Positions 33,435 to 44,469 of a stretch of 64,000 nucleotides of DNA are shown piece after piece. Each line of letters begins with the position of its first letter. The first letter of the stretch is position 1. The stretch comes from Delphinapterus leucas (lineage: Eukaryota > Chordata > Mammalia > Artiodactyla > Monodontidae): NCBI RefSeq assembly GCF_002288925.2, contig NW_022098000.1, positions 21,427,205 through 21,491,204 on the forward strand, written 5' to 3'. The notes beneath the pieces were generated by a model. The model was not told where the DNA came from. It did not search any database and saw only the letters and a list, made by a program, of their open reading frames with translations. The position numbers were made by a program, and so were the translations under genes.

Positions 33435-36400
33435 CAGTTTTTCAAAAATATTTGTCGATCATTTGTTTCAAAATGTACATTTAAAAAAATCCATACAAAA
33501 CCGTAATTTGTTTTAAAACCGGACAGAAAAAAAAAGGATTTGGAAAAATGTTCACTGAAAGTAAAAAGAGCCCCCCCCCCCCAAAAAAAACCCTTTTACA
33601 TGAAAGCATAAATATGGCAGGTACAAATTTTCCTTGAGTTCCTTGTTGAAATTTGGTCCATAACATGAACAGGCTAAAGTAGAAAAACAAAAAAACGCTT
33701 TGTCCACATTTGCATTATGAGTTGCTCAGGGCACCGGCAGCCTCAGCTCATCCTTCAGATGTTTGTTAAACAAGAGGAACTGAAAAAATGAGGTGTGTAG
33801 TCTCATTACATAAACACTTGAATCTGTACCCAAGGAAATGGTGGTACTTACAACCAGTCAGATCTGATCAGATGACCAGGGCTGTCCATGTGTGGCCGAT
33901 TCCCAGGAAAACCTCCTTCCTCTCCACACGAACAAGAAACTCTAGAACCCTTACAGCGAACTGATGGTGATGCCGCAGGTGTCACACGGATCTTATTCCC
34001 AGATGCTGACTTATTAATGCCCCATCATGAGGATGGTGTTTTTCCTTTTCAACAGTTTTAAAACTATATGGACTTCAAAGATGATGCTACAGTGTTCCAC
34101 TTAGAGTGCCACCAGGGTCACAAGAATGACAGCAACAGAGGGAGCGTGGCTACTGTTTCTTCTGTGGGGATGACGACCACCCTCCCGTGGGTCCTGTCCA
34201 CCCCAGTGGCCAGGCACTGGAAGGGACAGACGGCCTGTGGGAAAGACCGCTGGCTAGGAGAGGTATTGCACAACCCGGAAGAGCAAAGACGAGGCAGGCG
34301 AGGGGCGGGCACACCGCGTGGGGGGGAGGGGTGCCCTGCAACAGTCCCCCCGGACCCACGTCAGACAGGCACCTGTGAGCGCCGCTTGTGACCGGGAAGT
34401 GAGAGTAAACACCTTACCGCAGAAACGCGGGGTCGAACGGGAAGCAGTATGGATGAGAAGAGGCTAGAGCCAGGGTGCCTCCTCTTTCACGTGCAAGGGG
34501 AGCTGGATGAGCAAGGCTTACCACGTGGGCTGAGGCGCGGAGGTCTGGTGCCCCTGGGAGCCCCGAGCTTCTCTGACAGCCAGGTGCCCGTGAAGGGGCC
34601 CTCACAGCCACCAGACACAAGGGAGAAACCGGACACCACCAGACCCGGACAGTGGCGGGGGTGGCGGTGAGGCTAAGACGAATGAGGTGAAACTGTCACA
34701 ATCCGTGTCCCTTTAACATGTAACTGTGCCAGGGCCCGGGGGGCTGGCCACACAGTGCAAGTGGAGGCCAGGAGACCATGGCACATAAGGCACTTCTGAC
34801 ACAAAAAGATACAGGATCAGCTCGGGGCAAAAAGGGGCCGCACAGAGCCGGAATCCCCGTGCTTTTCGGGGCCCTCCGTAAAGAGAGCGAGCTGCTGGGG
34901 GGAGGGGACAGGGGACTGGCGGTCACCCTCAGCCTTTTCAGAGGAGTCACTGTTCACGAGAGAACTAGGCTCCAGGGGGGAGCTGGTGAAGGCTCCTCGC
35001 GGGGCCGGAGACTCGGCCTGAGTTCCAAGTGATCTGTCAAGACCCAGTTCTCCAGTCCCGCCCAGTCCCTCCTGAGCAGCTGGGCTGTGAGCTAGGATGG
35101 CAGCCGGGAGGGGGAGAAAGGCCACTCCCCACAGAAGCAGAGGCCCCGGCCATCAGGAACGGGTTCTGTTCACTGGGACGCTGACGCCCCAGGAGGGGAC
35201 TGAGTCCCGTGCAGACCTCCCTGCCTTCCTGGCCCCCAGGCCTAGCCCAGACCACCAAGGAGGCTGAAGCCCAAAGGAAACCCTAAGCGGTGGGGGGGCT
35301 TCGCGCCACTTTGAATTTAAAAAGGCTCCCAGGGACTACAATTCTGTGTGGAATCGGGAGGGGGCGCACTCTCCGCCCCTATACCTCTTACTCAGCACTT
35401 AGGAGAAAGTCAAAGGTACGAGAAAGAAGGTCCCCACAGCAAACGCAGCTGCATGCATCCCAGAACAGCCCGCCCGGCGCCAAGGCTTTCAAGTCAAGAG
35501 GAGCATCTGCAGAGGTGGCCAGAGCACAGGTGTCGAGTCTGGTTTCTGAAACGTTGGTAGCTCCACCTTGGGACAGGAAGGGAAAAGGCTCTCCGCCAAG
35601 ATGCAGGTCTGGCTCGGCCTGCTTCTCCTTCCCCCAGAACCTGCCCTGCCTTCAGAAGGGGCACCTGTAACCTACTATAGTGTCGCTATCAGAGCCTGGA
35701 GGGTAAAAATAACTTCCCATCACGGAGCCTCCAAGGAGGGGCACTGGCAGCTGGGATCACCCGTCCATCCCCCAGCCTCTCCCACACCACCCTGCCCGGC
35801 GCCCCTGCATGCGTGCCAGCCAGGGATGCTGGGAGGGCGGGGGCTGCTGAGGTAGGTTAGCATCTGCTCTCCTCCTGACGGATGGCACTGAGTGGCCTCT
35901 CAAACTCGGGGGTCTGGCCGGGCCTTCACAGAGAGTGTTTAAGACTGAAGAACATAGAACGGCCAAATCAGGACAAGCCAACCCAACAGGCTCTCAGGAC
36001 GAACTGGAAGTGAGTTCTTTCGGCCCCTGGTAACACGCTTCGAGCCAGCCTGCCATGGCTTGGCTCTGCTCTGAAGCAAACATGCCAGGCACGCCCGGGG
36101 TGACAGAACACCTACAGTTTTCTTCTCACCCTCCCCTCAAACCATTCCTGAAACTGGCCGGTGGGATGCTAGCCTCACGCATGGTCTCAGGGGTTTCACG
36201 CAGCAGGGAAGATTTTCCCAACTCTCAATCAGGGACCCAACCCCGTCCTTTAGGAGGTGGCAAGAGTTAGCCCGGCCCCGGGCTGGTGGTACTACCTTGA
36301 GGAGGCACACGGTACGAGGGGCCAACTTACAGGAGACCAAGAGCACACCAAGCACGTGTGCTCTGGCGGCAATCACCTCTGAATGTGAGAAGAGTCACTG

Positions 36401-38260
36401 CCCGATGGCAGGACCTCGGCTGCAGCTCCCACCTCCCGAGCCCACAGCAAGGAGGCCAGGTACCCGCTGAAGGCATGACTCAGCAGGGCTCCCTGGTGGG
36501 GGGGCGGCCTCCTGCACGCAGCAGAAGCAGTGCCAAGGCCAGGGACACAGCCTGGAGAGGACTAGGCCAGGCTTAGGAGGCTGCAGGCTGACGTGGGCTG
36601 CACAGCATCCCTAGGCCAAGTAGGAACACTGGCTCAGTCACAGTCACAGCCACAGCCACGAGCGGGGAGGGAGGACCATTTGACTGAATGGCTGAGGGGT
36701 TCCAGACTCGGCCTGCGGGGTTGGTACAAGCCGCCCTTTCACCAACATTCTGCTTTGCAGCCCAGATAAGTGTCAGGGAAGGAGAAGGAAAGATGGGAGG
36801 AATTCGCATTTTCAAAAGCGCTGTCCCTCTCCTAAGGGTAATCAAAATAAGAGAAGATCTTCCCATCTCCCCGGCCTAATCCTGAACAGAGAGATGAGGG
36901 TCTACCAGGGTGTCAGGAAGCAAGTCCCCAAGCACTGGTAGATTAAAACTTCTCTCTGATGCAAGTGATCTGGAAAAGGGAGCTGCCTTGATGAAAAGAC
37001 CCACTTCCCCACCTTCTGGGTAATAATCCAGTTTGGTTTCTGCTGTGATGTCAGGAAGAGGACCAGCACATCAAATGACACTAACATCCTTGTGCCCACA
37101 GCATTCAGGCCTCCTTGCTGAGAGCCTAGCTCCTTGCTGGAGGCCTTGTCTTTGGGGAGAGGGGGAGAACATGTGCGGGAAGGGGGCCAAAAGATGCACG
37201 TCAGCATGGCTGTGTCTGCCCATCTAACCAGCACAGCGATTCTGAGTCAGCCTGGTTTCAAACCATCTAAAACGCTGTGGGTGCGCTCAGCCAACGGCAG
37301 CAGAGGACAACGACAATTCCAAAGGACACTCAGCGAGGCCAGAGGACAAGGGGCCCAGGTGACCGACCCTGGGGCACCAGGGGCCACGGGGGGGCGTAGT
37401 GTTCCTGCCGCGAGAGAGATGAAGTCAGGTGCAAGGCCGGCGCCCACTGGGCTGCTGGGCCTGGGGTTTAGCACCAGCACGTCCCCGGCCAGGCTGCTTT
37501 GTTAACTGCTGCTTGGTTTGGTTTTGGATGCTGGTGAACAGTGGGAAGAGCAATGCAGCTGGACCTGCCAAAGAAAGGCTAGGTTGGCGCCTCCATCATT
37601 TCTGCCGCATTACCTTTGCAGAGGAGCCCGCCGCTCTGGTCGCTTTGCCGTTGCTGCAGAGTGGGAAGACTCGTCCTCCTTCAGCGCGTCCCCGACAGAG
37701 AGCGGGCTGGTGTCCAGGACCGGCCACTGGTGAGCTCTCCCGAGTCACGGGACCCGAGACAGTCAGCACCATCCTTCTGGACCGAGTCATCATGTCCCAA
37801 AGCCAAATGCCTTGGCACTTCCAACTAGCAGCGGCCCCGCGGGGCCTCAAGATGGTGCGCACAGGACTGGAATCATACTCTCGTCAGTTCCTCAGCACCT
37901 AGGAGACGACGATCCAGGACGGCCAGTCTCCCTTTCTGCTGCCCATCCGCACGGGGATCTGCCGCCGGCCCTGGTGGAGGCTCCCCGGCACGAGGCTGCC
38001 GACCCAGACAGGTCCTGGGGACTGGGTGGGGGACGGCCAGCACTACAGGCTTCGCCTCCTCTCGTTGTAAAAATCAGACACAGAAAAATTGCACAGTAAG
38101 GTAAATTAACAAGTAAAAAGAGAAGGAAACAGCTGTGAAGGAAGAGAAAGAAAAGGCCAGCAGAAAGGTAACCGTGAGAGGCCAGGCTTCTAGAAAACCC
38201 GACAGGACAGAGGTGAGGATGTGAGGTGGCTGGAGAGAGGGAAAGAGGAAGATTTTTGGT

Positions 38261-38266
38261 TTTATT
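38261..38266 (-). terminator. TRAM2: Proximal TRAM2 AATAAA
   Basis: Minus-strand AATAAA (plus TTTATT) about 165 nt after the TRAM2 stop codon. Use of it would produce a very short 3' UTR. It is only a candidate, since its activity cannot be told from sequence. Confidence 0.5.
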
Positions 38267-38428
38267 GAGAATGGTTCACAGAGAAAGAAGAGGAGAAAGC
38301 CAAGACGTAAGGAAGAGGAAAAGGCCCTGTGTGAAGACAGGTTTCTGCTGTGTGAGATGGGGCATCAGAGCAGGAGGGGGCCTCCCTGCTGGGCCCGTGA
38401 GAGCATTCCTGTTCTCAGCACTTTGGCC

Positions 38429-38502
38429 CTAAGGAGACTTGAGTTTCTTAGTCCGTGTGGAGGTTCCGTTCTCTGCTTTCACCACTCCGTTTTCGTGGTA
38501 AC
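38429..38502 (-). CDS. TRAM2: TRAM2 exon 11 (C-terminal tail)
   Basis: Two bases complete the split Gly347 codon (G|GT), then YHENGVVKAENGTSTRTKKL, KSP and a TAG stop (38431-38429). This is the cytosolic C-terminal tail, which is basic and lysine-rich at the end. It equals human residues 348-370 in length with about one substitution. Acceptor is TTCCCAG|GTTAC. TRAM2 is an ER membrane protein near the Sec61 translocon, reported to couple SERCA2b with collagen I synthesis. Confidence 0.96.
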
Positions 38503-39620
38503 CTGGGAATGAAGGGAGACAAACGCGCTGTTTCCGCTGGGGCAGGGGCAGGAGGCTGCGCACAGGATGAGCCGAGGGGACCCAGGCTGCAGCCCCCACA
38601 GCAAAGGGCACCAGCAGGCGGCTCCCAGGGGCTCCTGCCCCCCCCCCCCAGGGTCTTGCTTCACTTGAGGTGGGTAGTCTCCGACTGTCCTTCCGCGGGA
38701 GGGGCTGGATGACACACAGCCACCAGGGAACAGGCAGAGGCCCGCCCGCCGCCCACCGGGGCCTGAGGCGGGGCCAGAGCCTAGGCCTCAGCCCCTCTCG
38801 GGCCCCTGCGGGGCACCAGCCCCCTTCAGCAAAGGTCCCAGGACGCGGAATGGTCAGGAGGAGGTAGAGAGGCTGCAGGGACAAGGCCTTACTCTTCACC
38901 TGGCGCAACTCTGACAGCAAAAGCGTGCTTTTCATTGTTGCCCTAAACACCCGCGTTTGCTCGCTCAAAGTCAGGCACACCTGGCTGCAGCCCCCCCACC
39001 ACCCCGTACCCACCCCACCGCCAGCCGGGCCTGACTCCTTGTCACACGCAGCCGCGCACGCCCTTGCTGAGCAGGCCACACCTGGAGAGAGGCCGGCGAC
39101 TCAGGAAACAGAGCCTGGTGCAGACAGGCCCCCAGGCTGGACAGAGAGCGCGGGGCTGGCAGCGAGCGCCCCAGGACCTGGCGGGGGCCAGAGGAGAAGC
39201 AGCTGTCTCCTGAACACTGCCCCCCGAGCACTGTGTCCCCTCAAGCCACCCCTGAAGAGAGAGGCAGAGCCAGCATCCTGGGAGACGGCCAGGCAGAGAT
39301 GCGGAGCATGGGGGCGGGTGAGGACCCAGAGAGCATCAGCCGCCCTTGATAGGGTCCCCGAGGCCACCCTGTGGACATGCTTCCAGCCAGAGCTCCCCAC
39401 CCAGCCGCCGCCCTGCCCACCGCGGCCGCGAGGGCCCCCGCCGCGTCGGCCAGCCCCACCCACAAGCCGTGTGCGCCCGGCCACGTGCCAGTCAGGCCCT
39501 GGCACGAGCCGAGGAGCCCGGGGCCTGGGAGGAGGTGGGACGGGGCAGGGGCAGGCCCGGTTCAGGGCCCTGGGGAGGTCCCCGCCCGCCCGCCCTGCCC
39601 CACACGGACCCGGCACTCAC
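38503..39620 (-). other. TRAM2: TRAM2 intron 10
   Basis: A 1.1-kb, GC-rich intron with no interspersed repeat that I can see. The long ORFs here (for example 38925-39635 plus) come from GC-rich sequence with few stops and are low-complexity (Pro/Ala/Arg). Confidence 0.7.
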
Positions 39621-39784
39621 CCGACTCCCTCTTGATGAGCCTGGCTGCCAGCCTGGGCGCGGCGGGCACTCTGCGCTTGGCGCTCTGCTCGCTCCAGTGC
39701 TCGCGCCAGTGCCGCAGCTGGGAGTGGATGAAGCGCCACATGAGCCAGGCCTGGGCGGCGCACACCAGGAGCAGCATGCACAGC
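39621..39784 (-). CDS. TRAM2: TRAM2 exon 10 (last membrane segment, basic tail)
   Basis: One base finishes Arg292 (AG|G), then 54 codons: LCMLLLVCAAQAWLMWRFIH, SQLRHWREHWSEQSAKRRV and so on to LIKRES, then G of the split Gly347. Equivalent to human 293-346. It holds the last transmembrane segment followed by a basic cytosolic stretch. Acceptor CCCACAG|G, donor TCGG|GTGAGT. No frameshift. Confidence 0.96.
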
Positions 39785-40547
39785 CTGTGGGCAGAGGGCT
39801 CGGTGGGCTCCGGCTGCACGTGCCCTGGGCAGGGGGCAGGCCAGGACCCCGCGGTGCCCGGTCCACCACCACCTCCGGGAAGAGCGTGGCCCGTGCCGGG
39901 CTCCGCTCCAGGTGCCTCAGGGCGGGCGGAGGGACCAGCGGGAGGAGGTGACAGATGCGGGTCCAGCTCCTGTCACACCACCCCATGCCTGCTGGACCCA
40001 CAGCGCAGAGCACGGCCCACGTAAGCCCTGTGTACATCGGAAGGATTCAAGTGAACTGAACTGCGATGCAGCAGAAATAATTCTAGAAGTGCGGCTTCTC
40101 ACCCGATGAGCCACGTAGAAGCTGAGCAACCTGGACAAACCTCTGACCCCCGCTGGGCCCTGGGTGTCATGGAGACCGTGGCCTCCTCGCTGCCCTCCTG
40201 GCCGCTGTGCGAGGCCACTGGCCACACTGTTGAGAACACGCTGTAAAGAGCCCACGCGTGGTTGTAACAGCCAACTGAGAGGCTGGACGTGAACCCGGCA
40301 CCCCCAGTGAGGCGCAGGCCAGGGGAGGAGCTCCCAGCGGCACCAGCACCAGGCCTGCAGCCTGATGGACCGGGGCCAGGGAGGGAAGACGGATGTGATG
40401 GAAGCAGGAGACTGGCATCTCTTCTCCCCTCGGGCCAGATGTCTGAGATCCCCCCCAAACGTCACGGTGCGGGAGACCCAGCGGTCTGTGGCCTCCTGAC
40501 CTTCGGCAGAAGTTGTGCCGAGTTCGGGAGGCTCCTGCCCAACTCAC
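39785..40547 (-). other. TRAM2: TRAM2 intron 9
   Basis: A 763-bp GC-rich intron. I see no repeat in it. The ORFs on both strands are chance frames. Confidence 0.7.
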
Positions 40548-40691
40548 CTGCAAAGTAACGTGTTGAAGTTCCCTTTCTCGGGGTCAAAGGCCTGGTTTTC
40601 CACGCGAGCGAGGCCAAAGCCAATGGCCAGCACGGCGAGGGTGAGGATGGAGAGGCGGGTGACTCCAAATGCAGCAGCCCAGGCGTTAAAC
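40548..40691 (-). CDS. TRAM2: TRAM2 exon 9 (TLC-domain membrane segment)
   Basis: G completes Leu244 (CT|G), then 47 codons: FNAWAAAFGVTRLSILTLAV, LAIGFGLARVENQAFDPEKG and NFNTLLC, then AG of Arg292. Equivalent to human 245-291. It has a strongly hydrophobic segment (LSILTLAVLAIGFGLA) within the TLC (TRAM-LAG1-CLN8) domain. Acceptor GGGCAG|G, donor GCAG|GTGAGT. Confidence 0.96.
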
Positions 40692-40910
40692 CTGCCCGAG
40701 GAGCAGGGGACGTACGTCAGCCTTCAGGCAGCAAGCGGGGAGAGGGTCCAAGGGTGGCCGAGGGTCCGAGGGTGGCCGAGGGTGGCCTCATGCTTGAGGG
40801 ATGAGGTGTCCAGAGTAAGACGCTCCAGGAAAAAATACCCCCAGCGCCCTGCCTACCGCCAGCGCGGGGCCCTCCCCTTCGCCGGGCCTCAGCCCGTCCA
40901 CATCACTCAC
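40692..40910 (-). other. TRAM2: TRAM2 intron 8
   Basis: A short 219-bp GC-rich intron. It contains a small tandem array of 'gggtggccgagggtccga'-type units around 40750-40785. Confidence 0.75.
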
Positions 40911-41015
40911 AGCTTCTCGTTGTTCTCGTCGGCAAAGTAGCAGAGCCGAGCCGTGTGGAAGAGGAACTCGGCCGAGTACTGCAGCAGGAGCAGGACCAGG
41001 CCCAGGCGGCTCAGG
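40911..41015 (-). CDS. TRAM2: TRAM2 exon 8 (TLC-domain core)
   Basis: C completes Asn209 (AA|C), then 34 codons LSRLGLVLLLLQYSAEFLFH and TARLCYFADENNEK, then CT of Leu244. Equivalent to human 210-243. It contains the hydrophobic LGLVLLLLQY segment and the conserved SAEFLFHTARL block of the TLC domain. Acceptor CTCCGCAG|C, donor AAGCT|GTGAGT. Confidence 0.96.
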
Positions 41016-41442
41016 CTGCGGAGACACAGACAAGCCTCACAGTCCCCACGAGGCACCGCGAGAGCCGGGGGCAAGGGGCCTGGGCTCCTCTCTCCACTCC
41101 CGCCCTCCCTGCGAGCCCCGCCTCATCCTTCAGGATTCAGAGCTGCTGCCATACCTTCAAGAATTTTCCTTAATACCGATATGTCACCTGTCCCGTCTGG
41201 GCCCAGCGCCCCTCCTGCTCCCACTGTGGCCTGGCTGCCTTCGCAGCACCTGTCACTCTGTGTTCATCACCTGGCACGGGACCCCGCACAGAAAAGGTGC
41301 TCAGAACAAATTGCTGAGCTTTGCGTGTAGAAATATGAGGGATTGGCGGGAGGGGATTCCTACCATCTGATTTTTTTTTGTCATCCAAGTCTTCACAGCC
41401 AAGAGGTATACGAAGAAGCAAAACTCAACACAACATCAAAAT
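41016..41442 (-). other. TRAM2: TRAM2 intron 7, 3' part
   Basis: No young repeat; diverged L2-like phrases near 41150-41300 ('gttcatcacctggcacggga'). Confidence 0.5.
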
Positions 41443-41635
41443 ATGTGCTAGTGGGGCTTCCCTGGTGGCGCAGTGGTTGAGAGTCTGCCTGCCGATACAG
41501 GGGACACGGGTTCGTGCCCCGGTCCGGGAAGATCCCACATGCCGCGGAGCGGCTGGGCCCGTGAGCCATGGCTGCTGAGCCTGCGCGTCCGGAGCCTGTG
41601 CTCCGCAACGGGGGAGGCCACAGCAGTGAGAGGCC

Positions 41636-41672
<37 letters not shown>

Positions 41673-41680
41673 TGCTAGTG
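41443..41680 (+). repeat. CHR-2-like SINE with 34-nt poly(A) and 11-bp duplication
   Basis: The SINE (41454-41670) is close to the consensus seen in its sister copies, lacks the final GCGTACCGC, and ends in about 34 uninterrupted A's (41637-41670). Perfect repeats atgtgctagtg (41443-41453, 41670-41680) flank it. A long pure A-tail suggests a recent insertion. Confidence 0.95.
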
Positions 41681-42553
41681 AACCAACCTCTTCAAACACG
41701 AGCCCCCATTCCCATGCCCCCTGCTCACTGCCGGTCACGATGCTCTTACTGACTTTCCCAGGCAGTCTGCTGCCGATGGTCGGCTGTGGTTCAAACAGAC
41801 GCAAGAAGGCTGCACAGTGAAGTTACAGGTGCTGCTGAGCAGGCAGGGCCTTGGGAAGTCAGGGAGATACTGGGGGGCTGGGTGGAAAGCCCGTGGGCCG
41901 TGCTGAAGAGGGACCCTGTGATTCCACCCAGGGGGACCAAAGAAGTGTGGAGTCCATTCAGGAAAGTCACTGGATCCTGAGAACGGTCAAGAGAATGATG
42001 TGAAAACCCAGTGTTTCCACACAGCCGAAGGTGCCCAGCAGGATCCTGCCCTTGACCATCTCAAGCCTTACCGCCCAGCTCTGCTCCCACCTCAGGGCCC
42101 TGACCCTGTGGTCCCCTCTCCTGCACAGCTCCGCCCAGGTATCCACCTGCCTGGCTCTGTCACTCGCGCCTCTACCCGAGTCCCCTCCTCAGAGAGCTCT
42201 TCTCACCACAGGGGGCCAAGTGGATGAGTCAGCCATCCCATCACCCTGTGTTACTTTCCTCCTCACACTTAACCACCTGGGGAAACTCTCTCATTTCCTT
42301 ATTTATGGTCCACCCCCCGGCCCCACTAGAACAGACAGCCCAGGAGAGCAGGGCCTTGTCTGCCTTCACCCAGATGGAACTGCCCCTCCTGAAGCAGGGC
42401 TGGACCCACGGGTGAGTGAAGGCCCCCAGGGCCCAGCTCTTCCCAAACAAGACCCCGGATCGCTGGCCACTTCAAAGGTCTGTCTTCCTTGGGAAATCCT
42501 GCAGCCGAGGGTCTCTCCTTTCCCCACACTCACTCACTTCTGAAAACTAGATT
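41681..42553 (-). other. TRAM2: TRAM2 intron 7, middle
   Basis: No clear young repeat. The part around 42030-42420 has L2-like wording ('gagagcagggccttgtctgc'). Confidence 0.45.
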
Positions 42554-42793
42554 AAAAGGAGTGGAGAGGGGCTTCCCTGGTGGCGCAGTGGTTGAGAGTC
42601 CGCCTGCCAATGCAGGGGACACGGGTTCATGCCCCAGTCCGGGAGGACCCCACGTGCCACGGAGCGGTAGGGCCCGTGAGCCATGGCCGCTGAGCCTGTG
42701 CATCCGGAGCCTGTGCTCCGCAACGGGAGAGGCCACAACAGTGAGAGGCCCGCGTACCGCAAAAAAAAAAAAAAAAAAAAAAGGACTGGAGAG
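42554..42793 (+). repeat. CHR-2-like SINE with 15-bp duplication
   Basis: The body runs from about 42569 (GGCTTCCCTGGTGGCGCAG) to a ~22-nt A-tail ending near 42782. It lies between aaaaggagtggagag (42554-42568) and aaaaggactggagag (42779-42793, one mismatch). Confidence 0.94.
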
Positions 42794-43788
42794 AGGCGGC
42801 CGCACCTTGAGCTGGGCCGGCCTCGCTGGGGCCGGGCCAGCATGATTGCGAAGGACCGGCTGCTCTGCCTTCTGTTCTAGCCTCTTTCCAGAACAAGAAC
42901 TTGGCCCAAACAGGGTCAGACCCTGCCCTGCTCCTCTCCGTCCCCATCCTCGCGGCACGGCTTCCTCACACCCACCCGCCCACCCGTACAGGAGCCTGCG
43001 ACACAAGAGCAGAGCTGCACCCACACGGCCTCTGCCCCTCAGAGGCCCAGCCAGGCACGGACGCCGCTCTCGGCCTCCAGAGACCACAGAGCAGACCCGG
43101 CTCCGGTCCCCCGGGTCAGTCATTCTCACGGGATGCCTGCCATGCGGACCCAGGAGACCCCGGGCACCTGAGCAGGTTATACAGCGTGTGCTCTCCTATA
43201 CCGCAAAAGCCAAGCCCAAGAAAAGTCCAAACTAGAAGGACAGGTCCTGCTCAGCAGTGATTCTCTTCACAACAGAGACACTCAAGGCAACAGCAACTCT
43301 GCTGACATGAGGACAACCAAGCAGTGACGACTCTACCATTCATTACAAATCGAAGGGAAGGGGAGTCCGGGGCCACGAGCTCTGACAGCGCCGCCGGCTG
43401 GACGCATGGGACAGGAGCCCCGCTCAGGCTGCCCTCAACCTGCAAAGCCCTGGTTCACGGCCCGCGTCCCTGGGATCCTTCCCTGGCCCTGTCTCGGGTT
43501 GAGGTAGTCGCTCCTCTGGGTTCCCATGGCAGGTGGTCCATATGGTAGCACAGTGCTCATCCCACTAACCGACTTTACCTTTGTCTGTAACTGTCTCTCC
43601 TGCTCGGCAGAGAATAATCCAGTAAACATAAAGGAACCCTCCATTATCCATCTGTGTATTCCCAGGTCTTAGCATGGTGCTTGGCACACAGTAAGTGTCT
43701 AAGAAATGCCTCCTGATTAAATGACTGTGTGGAGAGAGGCACAGACATAAAAGGCAGGGAGATCTGGCCCGCTCCGGGTGTCACTCAC
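42794..43788 (-). other. TRAM2: TRAM2 intron 7, 5' part
   Basis: Diverged L2-like 3' end at about 43655-43725 ('cttagcatggtgcttggcac', 'aagtgtctaagaaatgcc'). Otherwise unannotated. Confidence 0.5.
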
Positions 43789-43859
43789 TTTAAGAGGTAC
43801 GCGCCTGCAATATGGACCAGGTACAGGCAGATGTACTGGAGCTGCCGGGGAATCTCCTC
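43789..43859 (-). CDS. TRAM2: TRAM2 exon 7 (TLC-domain membrane segment)
   Basis: 23 codons EEIPRQLQYICLYLVHIAGA and YLL, then AA of split Asn209. Equivalent to human 186-208 and apparently identical to it as I recall the human protein. Hydrophobic YICLYLVHIAGAYLL. Acceptor TCTGCAG|GAG, donor TTAAA|GTGAGT. Confidence 0.96.
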
Positions 43860-44384
43860 CTGCAGACAAGAGAGGCAAACAGGACATGTGCTCATTCCAT
43901 AACTGGAGATGCAGGGGGAGGTAGAGGAACAGGGGGAGTGCAGAAGGACATGGCAGGCCTGCGGAGCGGGGCTGCCAGAAAGCCCCAGGTCCCACCGGGG
44001 ACATGCGCACCTGGCTGCACAAAGTCTGAAGGCGACTCAGTGGTCAGGGGGCGGGACTAGGTTGAGAAAGAAGAGACAGGGACTGGGGAACAGGGCTTTA
44101 GGAAATCAGCCAGAGAGAACCTTTAAAAAAAAAAAAAACTGTAGGAAAGGCAAAGAACTCTCCATCCGCTCCCCCGAAGATGAGTCAGGCCCCCCAAAGC
44201 CACACGTCTCGTGTGGGAGGCGGGAGTCTGACAAGGCAGCCCCCCTCCTGGAGGTCATCAGGGAGATTCCAACAGGCACTGGCTCAGCATCTCACTCAAC
44301 ACGCCAACATACCCCCGTGTCCACCCCCACACGTGGGCGGCCAGAGGGAGGGCCAGCAGCATCAGAGGGGCTACCAGTACTCAC
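43860..44384 (-). other. TRAM2: TRAM2 intron 6
   Basis: A 525-bp intron with an A-run near 44123-44137. No repeat family recognised. Confidence 0.65.
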
Positions 44385-44469
44385 CTTCCGTACCTTCTGG
44401 AAGTAGAGCTCAGGAAGTGCGTGCAGCCAGTAGGCCAGCTGGCACAGGTAGAAGAACTTCACCTGGAAG
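44385..44469 (-). CDS. TRAM2: TRAM2 exon 6 (TLC-domain membrane segment)
   Basis: C completes Pro157 (CC|C), then 28 codons [20 protein letters not shown] and LYFQKVRK, phase 0 at the end. Equivalent to human 158-185. A membrane segment rich in aromatic residues. Acceptor CTCCAG|C. The main donor is CGGAAG|GTGAGT. A second possible donor, CAGAAG|GTACGG, lies 9 nt upstream and would remove only Val-Arg-Lys. Confidence 0.95.

Larger units (their letters stand above)
33410..38428 (-). other. TRAM2: TRAM2 3' UTR (long form)
   Basis: About 5 kb between the TRAM2 stop and the distal AATAAA. Its relatively GC-rich sequence contains no SINE or LINE copy, in contrast to every neighbouring region of similar size, which fits selection against insertions in a transcribed, functional UTR. 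Many ORFs occur on both strands, but none has a family signature. There is an imperfect C-run/A-run at about 33571-33591. Confidence 0.65.

Noticed and set aside
35000..38000. Numerous 60-150 aa ORFs in the TRAM2 3' UTR
   Set aside because: They overlap on both strands, lack recognisable domains, and are expected by chance in GC-rich sequence.
38925..39635. Long plus-strand ORF (236 aa) opposite TRAM2 intron 10
   Set aside because: GC-rich sequence with few stops; Pro/Ala/Arg-rich low-complexity product, no domain, and it overlaps the validated TRAM2 exon 10 region.
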